From: Euglena gracilis
Taxonomy: Eukaryota; Euglenida; Euglenophyceae; Euglenales
Direction: 5' to 3'
NCBI GenBank assembly: GCA_039621445.1
Contig: CP154954.1
Location: 17,762,589-17,826,588 of the forward strand
DNA length: 64,000 nt
How positions within the stretch are numbered: the first letter of the stretch is position 1; each line of letters begins with the position of its first letter. The notes below the pieces were generated by a model. That model saw nothing but the letters and a program-made list of their open reading frames with translations. It had not been told where the DNA came from and searched no databases. This document shows positions 32,501 to 44,076 of the stretch, one piece after another. The translations under genes and the position numbers were made by a program.

Positions 32501-34210
32501 TGGCACCGGTCTGGAGGGTTGCGACACTGGCGCTGGCCTGGCCGGCGCAGCTAACGGTACAGGCACTGGAGGGGGTGCGGCCTGTTGGCCTCCCGATGCC
32601 CGACGTTGCTGTGCAGGGGTAGCCTGTCTGGCTGGGGCTGAGGCAGGGGCTGGGGGTTTCGGTCTCCCCATTGGGGATGAAGATTCTGGCCTGCCCCGTT
32701 CACTACCTAGGTCTGCTGGCCTGTACAGCTGTGACGCATATCTGCGTTCTGCAGACCGTGGGCCCTGGAGCTGCTCCAGGGACTGGTAGTACTGGATGGC
32801 CTGCTGAGGTGATGTGAAGCGAGGTGCCGGGAGAGGTTCATGTACCGTTGGTACATCCTCTTCCACAGCCATACGGCCTTCGGCCTCGGCTTGCTCCACA
32901 TCCTCAACCCAGGATCCAGGTACCTGAGCCACCGACATATCCCGTTGTACGGGTAACTGACTTCCAGCTTCCAGATGGGCTGGATAAGGAAATGGTGGTA
33001 GTGCCGTTGACGGTTGCGTCGTTGGCTGATACGCATATTGCGTTGGGATTTCCCGATATTCGGGTGGTGGTGGTCTCGGCATACGAGTTGGGGACGGGAT
33101 ATCGCGAAAAATTCGCGATGGCTGCACCATTGGTGCTGGGATATCTCCCGTCTCGCTCTCCTCCACTGGGGGGCTATGCTCCCGCATGTATTCGGTGAAT
33201 GCACCTGAGTGATGGCGTATCCGCGGGATAGGCGGTACTGGAATACCCAGTGTACGCATGCTGACCTGAGGGGGATATTCCCCGGGCATGAAGCACACTT
33301 TTCCTGTCATCAAAGTCTGGCCACATGCGCACCATTGTGCAATAGGCCTACTGGCCAGGCCTAGAATTTGACGACAGTGGGTATCCCACAGCACCTGTAG
33401 AGATGGGTCTACTCTCTCTAGGTTGCTCGCCCGCAAGGCCGTTCACAGAGTCTTCTCTGCGAGATTCACCAATTCTGCGGTGAAGGCGTGGTATGGCACC
33501 GTTGGTGCCACCTGTGGCGTCTCATGCGCCACAGGGATCGCATAAGCGGATATACTATTGCTGCTGGCTGCGGTTTGAGCAGCGGGTTCCCGGACGGGAT
33601 TAGCAGCAGGTTGGGGCATCGCCTGTACGGCGTGTACTTGATGCGGGGTACCCTGTACGGGTTGAGATTGGGGTTGGGATTGGGGTTGCTGAGATGTAAC
33701 ATACTGTGGGGTATACAGGATGGGAGGTGAGGGGCCATGCATGGCGTAATGCGCCAGCTCCACTGGAGGTGCCTGTCCCTGCCTCGCATGCTGTTGTTGC
33801 TCCATTGGAACTTGGTGTACCTGCTGGGGTTGTGACTGTTCCATTGGAACCTGATATGCCTGTTGAGGCTGTGCCGCATATGCAGCACCCATTTGCACAG
33901 GGTCCGCATAAGCGACAGGTGGCGTTTGCGCCTGAGATGGGGGCGGCATTTGTGCCTGAGAGGGGGGCGGCATTTGTGCCTGAGAGGGGGATGACATATG
34001 TGACTGAGAGGGGTATGGCATTTGTGCCTGAACCATTTGAGGGGGGGTGGCACTTGTGCCTGAGCCGCATAAGCGGCTGGAGGGGGTTGATATACCGCAT
34101 ATGCGGGCTCCCCTTAGGCTGGGGGTGCCGCCGCATAGGCGTGTGGGGGGGTAGAGAGGGATGGCATACTGTATAGGGGGCGGTCCTGGGCCGCGCCCTG
34201 GGTCTTGCAT
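29527..34210 (-). pseudogene. Element B third ORF (unknown), N-terminal part
   Basis: A coding stretch of about 1500 codons follows the chromodomain, where retroviral env would be. I choose the ATG at 34210 because the frame upstream of it is hydrophobic readthrough of a T run. Frame 1 runs to 30944 with in-frame stops at 33443 and 31787. It holds a Gln/Pro-rich start, a Pro/Ala-rich middle and a folded-looking block (FWHVWFWAGYPTQSFGRF, YPYLGCGREDRYNTGKDLL). A frameshift near 31030 leads to YVKRRFGDTLDKALFQPFF, then Pro/Ala-rich sequence with a stop at 30145, and the frame ends at 29527. There is no signal peptide or membrane segment beyond the excluded start, and no known family. Confidence 0.65.
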
Positions 34211-34332
34211 TGGTCCGGGGACCGAAAGCAAAAAAAAAAGTAGCTTTGATGAGCTGTAGAAAAAGAAGAGATAAATGAATTGGTGGATGGTCAAAAACAC
34301 AGAGAGGGGAGGAAAAGGCCTATAGGCCGATT

Positions 34333-34731
34333 TCAAAAATGATTCACAGAAATGTCTATGTTATTTCTTTTATTCCACAGCTTCCAGTCCTGTTGGACAT
34401 AACCAATAAAACTGGAGGCTGGCTCCCAGGTGTCCTCCTCTGGCCCATAGCCTTTCCACCTGGACTTCCAGTAGTGGACTCCTCGATCAATTTTGTGATC
34501 GAGAATTTTTTCCACCCCAAAATCATCCGTTTCGAGTAACTTGGAGCGGGGCTTGAAATAAAGGCACGGTAGTGCTTTGCCATTAGGCGGGGAAAGATAT
34601 GGCTTGAAATCATCCATGTGAACATCCTTGATCCCGTTGGGCAGTGCCACCCTATAGCGGCCACTGTTACCAACGCGTTCGTGGATTTCACAGGGTCCGA
34701 GCCAGAGGGGGTCTAGCTTGGAAGCCTGCAC
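34333..34731 (-). pseudogene. Element B GPY/F region and chromodomain
   Basis: The frame reads LDPLWLGPCEIHERVGNSG, the GPY/F-type module that ends gypsy integrases. The chromodomain DDFGVEKILDHKIDRGVHYW ... RWKGYGPEEDTWEPASSF follows, with two aromatic cage positions (Tyr/Trp) in place. It stops at 34333, about 120 bases before the third ORF begins. It would tether B integrase to modified histone tails; that targeting is known for chromoviruses generally. Confidence 0.88.
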
Positions 34732-34892
34732 ACGGATTCGGCTATTCCGAACCCATACGCGATCACCAGCACTATAGCCAGGTGATTTGAATTCTTGTAA
34801 AAATTTATTTCTCTTTTGAGAATGGATATCAGTAATGCGTTGCTGAACAGTAGTTCTGAGAGACTCTACCTCAGAGAACCATGTCTCACATG

Positions 34893-35732
34893 TTACGCTA
34901 CTTCGAGCTGGCCTCTCTGATGGTATGTCACCAAATGCTGGGGGGTCTCGCCCAAAACAATTTTATATGGGGAGTGCGGTAAAACTAAACCCGGTAGGGT
35001 GTTTATATAAAATAGGGACCATGGCAAAACCTGGACCCAGGCCTGGCGCGAGTCAGCCAGTGAAAGACGGAGCATATTTACAACAGCTTTCACTGCTGCC
35101 TCGGCGCGGCCATTGCCCTTCGGGCGATATATAATGGAAAAATGCTGCTCGATTCCCAGTAAACCACATAGGGTTGTGAACAATCGAGAGGAGATCAAAT
35201 GATCTTGATCACTGGGAATCTCGTTCGGTAAGCCCATTAGGCATATGCACTTCTCCATAAATATCTGCGCCAAAATGTGCGCGGTCAACCCTGCCTTTTG
35301 GCATGGAGTGTCTACTATGTAACCACTCAGCCTACAGACGACAATAAAAACATAATCGTAAATTTTGCCGTCTGATCCTTTGCAAGGTTCTAATTCCATA
35401 AAATACATGCAGAGGGACGTAAAAATGTCAGGGGGTACGGAGAAAAAGTCCAGCGTACCAGGGGGGGTACCACTGCGCGGTTTCACCGCTTGACAAATTT
35501 GGCACCGTTGAGAAATTTGCAAGCAGCGCGAATGCAAATCGTTTTCTTTCAAGGGTGTTACGCACCTGCGACCCACCAAAGAAAGAAGTTTGGGGGCCCC
35601 AAGGTGACCTTGGTTGTGATAACACAATATTACCATCAACCAAGTCACGGGGTATACAATATTTATATCCCGCATCATCGCGGTAAACCAACCGTAAAGG
35701 GGAAAAGGAATAATCATGTACAGTCTCGGCAT
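34893..35732 (-). pseudogene. Element B integrase with first Asp replaced
   Basis: The H2C2 zinc module is kept: HNQGHLGAPKL then CQICQAVKPRSG. In the core, the position of the first catalytic Asp (usually S-x-x-M-D-F) reads SLCMYFMELEP, so Asp is Tyr. The second Asp lies in PSDQDHLISS and the Glu in KGNGRAEAAVKAV. The loss of one DDE residue alone should abolish activity. The 5' end of the frame overlaps the RNase H side of pol. Confidence 0.87.
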
Positions 35733-37351
35733 TGCGCAGTCTGTGCACTATCGTGCTATATACAGGATCATGGGAATAATCCCATTCGCGAAAGAAAAGG
35801 GGGGAAGGAGATTCAGATCGCGTAATGCGACGGGGACCAGGCGTGCGGCCTCGCGGCCTTCTCCCCCGTATAGGAGAGACTGGCAATGAACGAAAAATCG
35901 ATGAAACGGGAAAAGAATCCAACATACCGTCGGCTGCGTCATATCGACGTGCCAATTCATCAGCCCCGTGGCTTCCCCGAAAGGTGGCATCACCTTCATC
36001 CGGGTTACCGGGGTAATACCTGGGTGCTCGACTGAGCGGGTCTGCTACTTTTTGTGTATGGCCAGGGGTATATACAACCACTAGGTTGAACTGGCTTAAA
36101 AATTCATGCCATCGGCATCTTCGGCCTACAGATGACATGGCATTGTTCAGATCCTCAGTACACCAGTGTTGAAGACTCTCATGGTCAGTCAACACCAGTA
36201 TTTGTACCAAGGAACTGGCAACCCAGCTACGGAATTTTTACAAAATAAGTACGATTGCGTACGTTTCTTTCTCACGGGTACTCCATTTGACTTGGCCTTT
36301 GCCATCTTCACCTTACAGCTTTCTACTGAAGAATGCTACAGGGCGTAATTCGTTAGCCGCGTTATGCTGGCTTAGAACTCCGCCCACAGCATAATCGCTG
36401 CTATCGACTTCTAGCACATAAGGCTTGTAGGGATCCGCGATGTCGAGTACGACATTTTCAAGCATTAGCTTTTTAATGCTCTCTAGAGCTTCACACATAT
36501 CTGCGTCCAATTTGATTTTTGTATTCTCAGGTGCGCGATTTTTGAGTTGCCTCGATAGAGGTACTGCGATTTTTGCGAAATCTTTCATGTAAATCGCGTA
36601 ATATTGCGCTAATCCCAAAAATCCTTTCCAATGCGTGATGGTCTTGATGACCTCAGGTGTCCATTTCTTAATGGCCTCCAGCTTACTAGGCGCCGCTCGG
36701 CGTTGGCCATTATTGAGATTGTGACCGCAAAACTTTATCGTTTCGCGAAATAAGTGCATTTTAGCACCTTTGACAAAAAGTCTGTGTTTGAGAAATGCAG
36801 CTAATACCGCGCGAACATCACGATAGTGAATGTCGAGAATATTCTCGTGTGTATTCGCTGAAGGAGGAGGGCAAAACATCATCAATGTATACCAGCGCAA
36901 ACGGGAAATCCCGTAAGACCCATTGAATCATGCGCAGAAACATTGCTTGTCCATTCTTAACACCCATTGGTAAAACCGTACACTGGTAAACACCTTTGGA
37001 TGTTACAAAAGCCGTATAGGCTTGCGAATCGGGATCCAGGTGCATTTGGTGGAAACCATCCTCCAGGTCTAAAATTGACCACAAGCCGTTATCCGCTTGT
37101 TTTGTGATAAGGTCCTCAATTAGAGGTAACGGGAATGGGTCATCCTTAGTCTGAGAATTTAATTACCGATAATCCAGTACTAGCCTCCACTTTTTCTGAC
37201 CTGATGGGTCTGGGGGCTTAGGAACCACAAAAGCTTGGGAGGTCCACTCACTTTTGGAAGGGATGATCCACTTCCGCTCTATGAGCTTTTCAATCATTTC
37301 ATTGAGAGCTATCTCTCTTTCTCCTGAACAACGGAAAAATTTCCGATGCAT
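35428..37351 (-). pseudogene. Element B RT and RNase H (fragmented)
   Basis: From 37351 the frame reads IIPSKSEWTSQAFVVPKPP and WRLVLDYR. From 37084 it reads SILDLEDGFHQMHLDP with the catalytic box ALVYIDDVLP, and from 36900 GFLGLAQYYAIYMKDFAKI. RNase H follows as VLEVDSSDYAVGGVLSQHN, then from 36210 LVLTDHESLQHW and VYTPGHTQKVADPLSRAP. The pieces are in different frames, with breaks near 37140, 36840 and 36300, so at least three lesions exist. The order and motifs are those of Ty3/gypsy pol. Confidence 0.88.
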
Positions 37352-37756
37352 TGGCTTTGCACCTTCCTTAAGCTCAAACTTACAAACTCCAAAAGGTCCG
37401 CGAATAGGATAATAAACAGGATTTTACAAAACACCAGAAAATTCGCGACTGGTGCGCGTACAAAATTCTGCAGAATTGGGCTGCTGTCCTGCACTTTCAT
37501 TGACAGCGGAAACCTGTTGATGGGTCATATCGACCATAGGGGGTTCTGAACGGTGATGCCTATCGGCATTATGGATAAAAGCCGTATCGGCTCCCACGTA
37601 GTCAGTATGATCCAACACACTAACATTCAGGGGTGGAGATTGAGAAACATGGAAAGCATCAAAGAAACAAACACGGAAAATGATCTCTTGAAAAGGTGGT
37701 AATACCACACCACGGAAATCCTCGAATAGAGGAACATCGTTTGGTAGGTCCCACCA

Positions 37757-38149
37757 CTAAAATGTGACATAAGTCAAATTTTGAAACCATTCCGCTCCAG
37801 GATTCACAGAAACAAGTAATGCGCCTCGCGCTTGATCCTGGAAAATCTTATCTACAACAAGTGGGATAAGTTTTAGGGGAAGATGCATCCATAGGATAGT
37901 GTCTCCCCAAAACTTATCAAAAGCGTTAGAATGTTGCGACCAATGTCGCGGTAATCGCGAATGCGCGTCGGAAGAGAATGCATCCATTTCTAAGGTCAAA
38001 TCAAATGAATCCGCCATATCGGCGATTTTTGAAAAACGATGCTTCAAAATTCGATATTGACCAAATTCAAAAGCATTCCAGGTATCGTTGGTGTACTTGG
38101 AGATCTGTTCAACACCTGAAGGGGGGGAACACGCTGTAACACAGAACAA
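37757..38149 (-). pseudogene. Element B methyltransferase-like relic before RT
   Basis: The frame holds FSKIADMADSFDLTLEMDAF, then LPRHWSQHSNAFDKFWGDTI, LWMHLPLKLIPLV and GALLVSVNPGAEWFQNL. The spacing (Asp-x-Phe, then LPR-W, then W plus an x-x-P box, then a hydrophobic strand ending in P-x-x-x-W) mirrors the adenine-methyltransferase-like domain after RNase H in DIRS and some algal elements. The catalytic NPPF/NPPW box is decayed to HLPL, so it would be inactive. Element C has a matching segment (57880-58050). The family assignment is inference from pattern. Confidence 0.55.
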
Positions 38150-38514
38150 CGGAATTGTGAATCATCCACACACATGTCCATAGGACTGAATCCAGGTGAT
38201 GCATGGGTGGGTTGGGCATATAGCCAGTCATCGATGATGCGCGATAGCGCGGAATGCGCGGTATGCGCGGGATTCGCACTATGTGCTGCAAGCGCAATAT
38301 GCACGGGATTCGCACTATTTGCGGCAAGCGCGATATGTGCGGGGGTGGTGGAGAGCGCCATAGGCGCATAGGGAGCGCTATGCGCAAATCCGAAGAGGGA
38401 GGCTATGCCTTTGCACTGTAGTGCTTGATTCACTTTCGCGAATTGCGAAAAACTGCCAAGTGTATTTGTGGGCTGTGAATAACTACCAAGTGTACTGATG
38501 GGTGTATCACCCAT
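38150..38514 (-). repeat. Palindromic AHIA-type repeat in element B
   Basis: Units encoding AHIALAANSANP or AHSALS recur. The DNA is a string of GCGC-N(4-6)-GCGC hyphenated palindromes (38236-38400). Element C has the same kind of tract at 57225-57600 in the same relative position. Confidence 0.75.
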
Positions 38515-38641
38515 GGTACCAAGGCTGTGTACCCTTTGGTTATCTATTAAATTCGTACAGGTGTATAGGTACCAGTACCAGTTGAAGGGGGAGAAAAATT
38601 CCCGGTTGCAGGATCCAATCGGATTAGTTTGGAAGTTTCAA

Positions 38642-39619
38642 CTAGACATCCACAATCAAAATCATGGTAAGCAAAAAATCTCCGACAGTGAGCGCATTGG
38701 TAAGAGGGTTGCTGCATGTGGTGCACGTTTGTGTGGGTGTCAGTGCATAAGTTGGTGTCGGTTGGGGTAGCCGCTGGGCGGTGTACAGGGGTATCTGAAA
38801 TCGACACACCTGGTGGAAAACGTAAAAGTTGTGCAGCTGGGCGGCTACTCGACACCGAAATTTCCTTTGGGCTTTCGCCTGGGAACCCAGCGAAACGTGC
38901 GGGGTTAAGCTACTGGCTTTCCCTACTGTATGGGAAACGAGCGGTAAAAGTGCGGTGGGTAGGGGGGCAGATTTCTCTTTACCCCTAGGGTAGGAAACGG
39001 TGTTTTCGGTTGTGGAAAACGTTGTGGAAATGCGGGGGGACATCCCGGGGAAGGTCACAGAGAACAAGTTCGGGGGTGTGGTGTGTGTGCGGGGGGTAGT
39101 GCACAAACCGTGCGAAGGACAATCCACCACCAATCGGTGTTGCCGGAGGAACGGAAAACCGAGTATGACATCTGACCCGCCGATATTCGCCTCGAATGCC
39201 CAAGTACCCAGAAAAATTTGGAATTGTGTGGGGTGTGTGTGGTGCTTCGGGATAATGGGGAGGACTATGTCCAAAATGCATCCCAAGTCACCACCGCACA
39301 TGGGGCTGTTGTCAGCGGTCATAATATTGATGGGATTCTTGGCATTAACCAAGAGGGGGGTGGGTATAAGTCCTTTGCGGAAAAGAAGGGGGATTCGACA
39401 CCCTGTGTCGACTAAAATTTTGGCTTGTGCACAGAAATTTTGAGTTTTGATTTTCACTTGGACCAAAAGCTCCATGGGGGGTACGCAAAGCGAAGGGTCG
39501 GGTGTAAAATTGTTGTTGTGCCAACTGTTCCATGACCCTTGGCTTACGTTGCTCAACATTCCAAGCAGAAATTTGGCGCGGGCAGTGGTGGACCCGAAAA
39601 TTTTCCGGGTACCGACCAA
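38642..39619 (-). pseudogene. Element B aspartic protease
   Basis: The active-site loop reads AKILVDTGCRIPLLF, and the later hydrophobic-hydrophobic-Gly motif is SDVILGFPFLRQHRL; both are typical of gypsy proteases. The frame overlaps the end of the zinc-knuckle frame by about 65 bases, consistent with a gag-pol frame change. The C-terminal tail (VSLGSQAKAQRKF, FHQVCRFQIPLYTAQ) also survives in element C at about 56900-57100. Confidence 0.85.
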
Positions 39620-42600
39620 AAGGCCGACGGGCAGGGGGGGCAGTGGTAATCAGTTCCTACCTCCATCTGTTCATCAGCCCAGAGGTCCGTGCCCTCAGAC
39701 CTCGGGCTCCCGTACTCCATATTGGAGTCGGCCTTTTGGCCTATGGTGGACTTCCTAGAATACATTGCGTGTATCCCGCGAATGACATTACTATCTTCCA
39801 CCAGCTCATCCTCGGTGCTCTCATCCCCCTCCGTGCCCAAAGCCAGGTCTTTCTCCTTGATAGAGGATATTTTGAAACCAACCCGCTGCCTATTGGCAGA
39901 ACCGCGATTGGAATCGCGACGACCATGGCCAGGGCGGGGAGAGCGGGAACGGGGGCACTTGGATGAATGGTGGTCTTTAGACCCACAAAGGGAACAACGG
40001 TTTCGCGAATGCGATTGCCTTTTGGCATCATACCGACGCGGGGAGCGGTTATCCGCTCGACCGCGGTCGGATCGCGAAGAGGATGACCCACTTCGCGACC
40101 GAGATCGCGAAGAATCGCGACTGGCGTCCCGATTCCGGGTAGGGGGGCGGGGGGACCGACCACGCTGTATAAAACCACGTCCGCTATTGCGGTGGGGTGA
40201 ACGGGAACGCGGTCCTATATCACCCGATCGGTATCCCGACCGCTGTGAATGCGCAGATCGTGAGGAACGCGAACTCCAGGAAGAGAGGGATCCTCGGGGG
40301 CTCTTACTGCGCTTTCGCGCTTGGGGGTTCGGACATTCGCGAGACATGTGTCCCGGTTGGTTACACAAAAAGCACACTTCGTCCGAAACTTGGTCAGAAG
40401 AGCGCGAATAGCGCGGTTTGGATTCCCGTGTCGGGGATTTGGGGTTTGAGCGCGGATAGCGATTGGAATCACTCGATGGTGATTTTGGTGATTTTGGGGA
40501 GGTAGTCCTTTGGACTGCATGGACTGAACCGGTGGGTACACCCGCGGTAGGGTGGTGGTTATATGCCGCTTCAATCTGTCCCAGAAGTTGTGCTAACTTC
40601 ATTTGTTTGGAAATATAATTCCATCTCTCATCAAGAGTCAAAACGTGTCCCGCGAGTTCCTCGCGGTGAGTTTCTTTGATGAGTTTGGTAGCGCAGTAAT
40701 ACCGCATCAAATTGTTCTTTGATTTGCTTTTCCCCTAACTCATCAACCTCGGCTGCTAATGCAAGCCACTTGGAGTACCATAAGTCTATCGACTTCCATT
40801 TGCGGTCCGGGGGGGTGAATTGCCGCCATTTGTTTTCCAGACTGATTCTGGAAACCAAACTGGAGCATGAGGAAGCGTATTGCTCAACCGATTCTTCAAA
40901 AGAATGCGCCTGCCAATGACCAATTGTCTGGCGCGTTCTTTTTCATCCCTGGGGAGGCAATCGATGAATACCATCTTGATCACCTCGGGCTTGTCATCTT
41001 GGGTGGGTCCCTTCAAATCCCAATAATATTCCCAATCGCGGAAAAATTGTTTCCATGTGGTAGGGTCACCGTCCCATTGGGGCTTCACCTTGTTCGCCAT
41101 CGCGATGGTGCCTTTGAAATCCTTCTGAGAAACCCGTGGCCCTTCGGTGGTATTCCAGGGGTGTGGGCCCGGGCGCGAAATCGCACAATGTGCAGGTACA
41201 CCGGTGGTTGCACCAAGGGTATTGTTCGGGTTATTTTGCGAATGTGCATGGAACATACCACTTAGTGTACATAGGTACCATGCACATTTAGGGAGTCGCG
41301 ATTGCGCGATTGGTGATGCGGTTGCGCATGTGGGGGTGAGGTATCACATGGTTGCACCATTGGTGCTACTAAGCGAATTTGGGAGGTATGATCAATACCC
41401 GGTGTGGGGGTGCGGATCATACCACGAATTAGTTCGGATTCCCAAAACTCTTGATTTAAGAGGGGGGTGGGTCTGGTTTTTGCTTGAAAACTCGACTCAT
41501 CATCCGAAAACTCGTCCATTGGGACTGGTAATGCTAGTGGGGGAACCACCACATGAGTGGAAACGCGATTTGGTGGCAATGTGCCTGTGGACTCAGGAAT
41601 TGGTGCGCGAATAGCGCTTTTGGAGCTTGAAGATGCGGCAAGTGTGCCTACCATACCCGATTGCGGGTTTTGGTGGATGGAACGCAATTGTGCGTGAATT
41701 TGGTCCAACGTTGTTGCAAATTCATGCACACTTTGCTCCAGATGGTCAACAACTTGCCAATTTTCGGTTATCCGACCCACATCCTCCTGCAAACGCTTAA
41801 TCCGCCTACGGTATGCGGGTAGCTCGTCCAAAAGCGGGATTTTGTCAGAAATTGACTCAAAATCGTGCGAAATTGCACCAAAACCAGTGTCCAATTCCTG
41901 TACTCTTGTCACCAAAGTGCGCATCGCACTGGAAATGGCCTCCAATTGTGGAGTTGGCTTGGTGGCCGGATGCGGACTTTTGACTTTTTCAGCCATTGGC
42001 TGTTCCATCAAGACAGAAACTTGCGCAGATAGCGCGGTAATGTCATTTTGCAGTTTTGTGACATCCTGTTTCACCGTTTTCTCGGTGTTCATAAGACTGT
42101 CACAAAATCCTTGCATGATTTGGTGATTTTCTGCGCGCATTTCAGCGCAAATCTTGTCCAAGTGTGTTTTTGGGAGCGTGGGGGTAGGTGTTGGTAACAG
42201 CAATGTGCCTTGAGGTGGTGATTGCACCTGAAGCATTTTTGTTCTCATTTCTTGCATGCGTTTGTGCAAATCCGCTATCGCGGTTAGAATGCCGGTAACA
42301 TCCGGGATCCTACCAGCTACTTCTGCATAGCGGGCATGCAACTTAGCCAATGAGGCTTCAATGTTACCAACATCCTGTTGTAACTGTTTGTGCAAATCGG
42401 ACATGGTGGCCTTAAGTCCGCTAATATCTGATGTTGGTGCCCGGGTTGCCGCACTGCGGTTCTGCAAATCCGCAATAGCGGTTCGGAATTCCATTGTGTC
42501 ATTCTGCCACTGTTGTTGCAAATTCTCAATCCTACTCGCGATATTCGCGATTTGGGTGTGAAAACTTGCAATTTCAGCAGGAATTTCACCACAATGGCAA

Positions 42601-43815
42601 GATTTCTGCTCCAATCGAGAAAGTATTTCCTCCAATTGTTGCACATACGTGCGGGGGGCAAAACTTTCATTGGCTTGGGCAGAAAAGTGGGCAAATTTCG
42701 CGGAATCACCGCTCAACTGGAAAATGCGCTGTTGCGCTTCCTGAAATGCGGTTGCAAGTGTGGAGAATTGCTCCATTGTAATAAGTTGTCCCAAATCGGG
42801 ATTTTTGAAGGGGGTTCATGCAATTTTTGCTGCAATTGTCGAAAAATTGCCGTAATTGGCTCCAATTGATGGGACAAAGCTTGCAAACTATGTTGCATGT
42901 TGGAGAAAATCGCATCATTGCGGGATTGTGTTTCACACATGGCTTCACTCACCTTTTGGAAGTGTTGTGGCAAATATGCCTGCAAATGTGTGTCTAAACC
43001 TTGCCGCAAAGTTGCTAGGTCCACATTGGTGGATTGAAAGTTTGTTTGGCAATATTGACCACATCACGCACATAACTCCAAAGGTAATTGAGCTTGTGTT
43101 CTACAACCTTTTGGTTGTTCTCATCAAAATCCAAAACCTTGTTAAGTGTCATAGCGCAATCCGCCACACAAGTGTGGACATGTGAAATTTGCCGCGTTAG
43201 CGGGTGGTCCACTGGAAGATTTGCGACTATGCGCTGAATCACGGTGATGGGTTTAGGCGAAATATTTTCCAACTCTTCCGCATCACTGCTCATGGACTCT
43301 GTGGGACTTGTATAAGCCGGGACTGTCAAACGCATCACCGGATGCCATGGCAATGCCGGAAAAGTGCCCGTATCGGGTGGTGCGGGCAATTGTCCAATCG
43401 GACTTGTGGGGGGAAGCATAGGGGGGGGGCTGAAAGAAACATGGTGTTTCTAACCCACCCTCAACAAAAATTTGCCTTGGCGTATCCGCCTCAGAGTCAA
43501 ATGTGCCTATCGGCACCAGTGCGAGATCTCGCTGGGGGGAATGGGTGTTAGCCGATCGGCTTTCCAACAAAAGGGTTGTGCCTGTTGGGCATGGGGTTGC
43601 TCTATAGAGCTTGACACCGATAGGGGAGGATTACTCAACACAGACACCGATAGGTGTGACACACGCAGGGAAGGAGGATTATTGGAATGTATCAATGCTT
43701 GATTACCCCTATGGGGTTGTGAATGCTCAATAGAGCTGGTCGAAGGTGCTGCATGTTCAAGTCCACAAAGTGAACCAATCAATGCAGCGTAGTCGATGGA
43801 AGTTGTGCTCTGCAT
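39553..43815 (-). pseudogene. Element B Gag (multiple frameshifts)
   Basis: The start is an ATG at 43815 (MQSTTSIDYAALIG). SSIEH-type repeats follow, then a long coiled coil (intact from 42794 to 41262, for example ITALSAQVSVLMEQPMAEKV). A capsid-like region comes next (DPTTWKQFFRDWEYYWDL, DCLPRDEKERARQLV). Two CCHC knuckles follow, CFLCNQPGHMSREC and CSLCGSKDHHSSKC, in an Arg/Ser-rich stretch. Frames change near 43460, 43015, 42790, 41260, 40850 and 40700. Element C Gag aligns throughout, which supports the reading across the breaks. Confidence 0.87.
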
Positions 43816-44061
43816 TTTTAAGGCAAAAATTCAAAAACCAAGAGTAGATTGTGGACTAAAATACAGGAACAAGTGCAAAAAAGAGGGGATAGTATAAAAA
43901 GTCAGCAGAGACCCAAACTCTGAGGTTTGAAGCAGCGTATACTGCGAACCGTCAGAGGACGTGTCCGTGCGTACGGCTTTGGGCGTAAACGGCTTGTAGT
44001 GCCTGTAGTCGCCTATAAGCGGGGCACCTCACGACCGTTTGCGGTCAAAAGGATCGAAAAA

Positions 44062-44076
44062 CCTAAACTGCTACCA
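44062..44076 (-). other. Element B primer-binding site
   Basis: Minus-strand TGGTAGCAGTTTAGG directly follows the 5' LTR. It begins like the A1 site (TGGTAGCAG) but then differs, and element C has TGGTTGCAGATTAGG at the same place. TGG complements the CCA tail of a tRNA; which tRNA is unknown. Confidence 0.75.

Noticed and set aside
32202-32789. Plus-strand Gly/Ala-rich frame antisense to B third ORF
   Set aside because: It mirrors the Pro/Ala-rich minus-strand frame, which is collinear with the rest of the element.
33443-34336. Hydrophobic N-terminus upstream of 34210 as an env-type signal peptide
   Set aside because: It is a translated T run before the first sensible ATG and sits in the gap after the chromodomain. 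It looks like untranslated sequence.
38150-38514. CRISPR-like array of regularly spaced repeats
   Set aside because: Units vary in length and sequence, lie inside a retrotransposon frame in a eukaryote, and show no constant repeat plus unique spacers.
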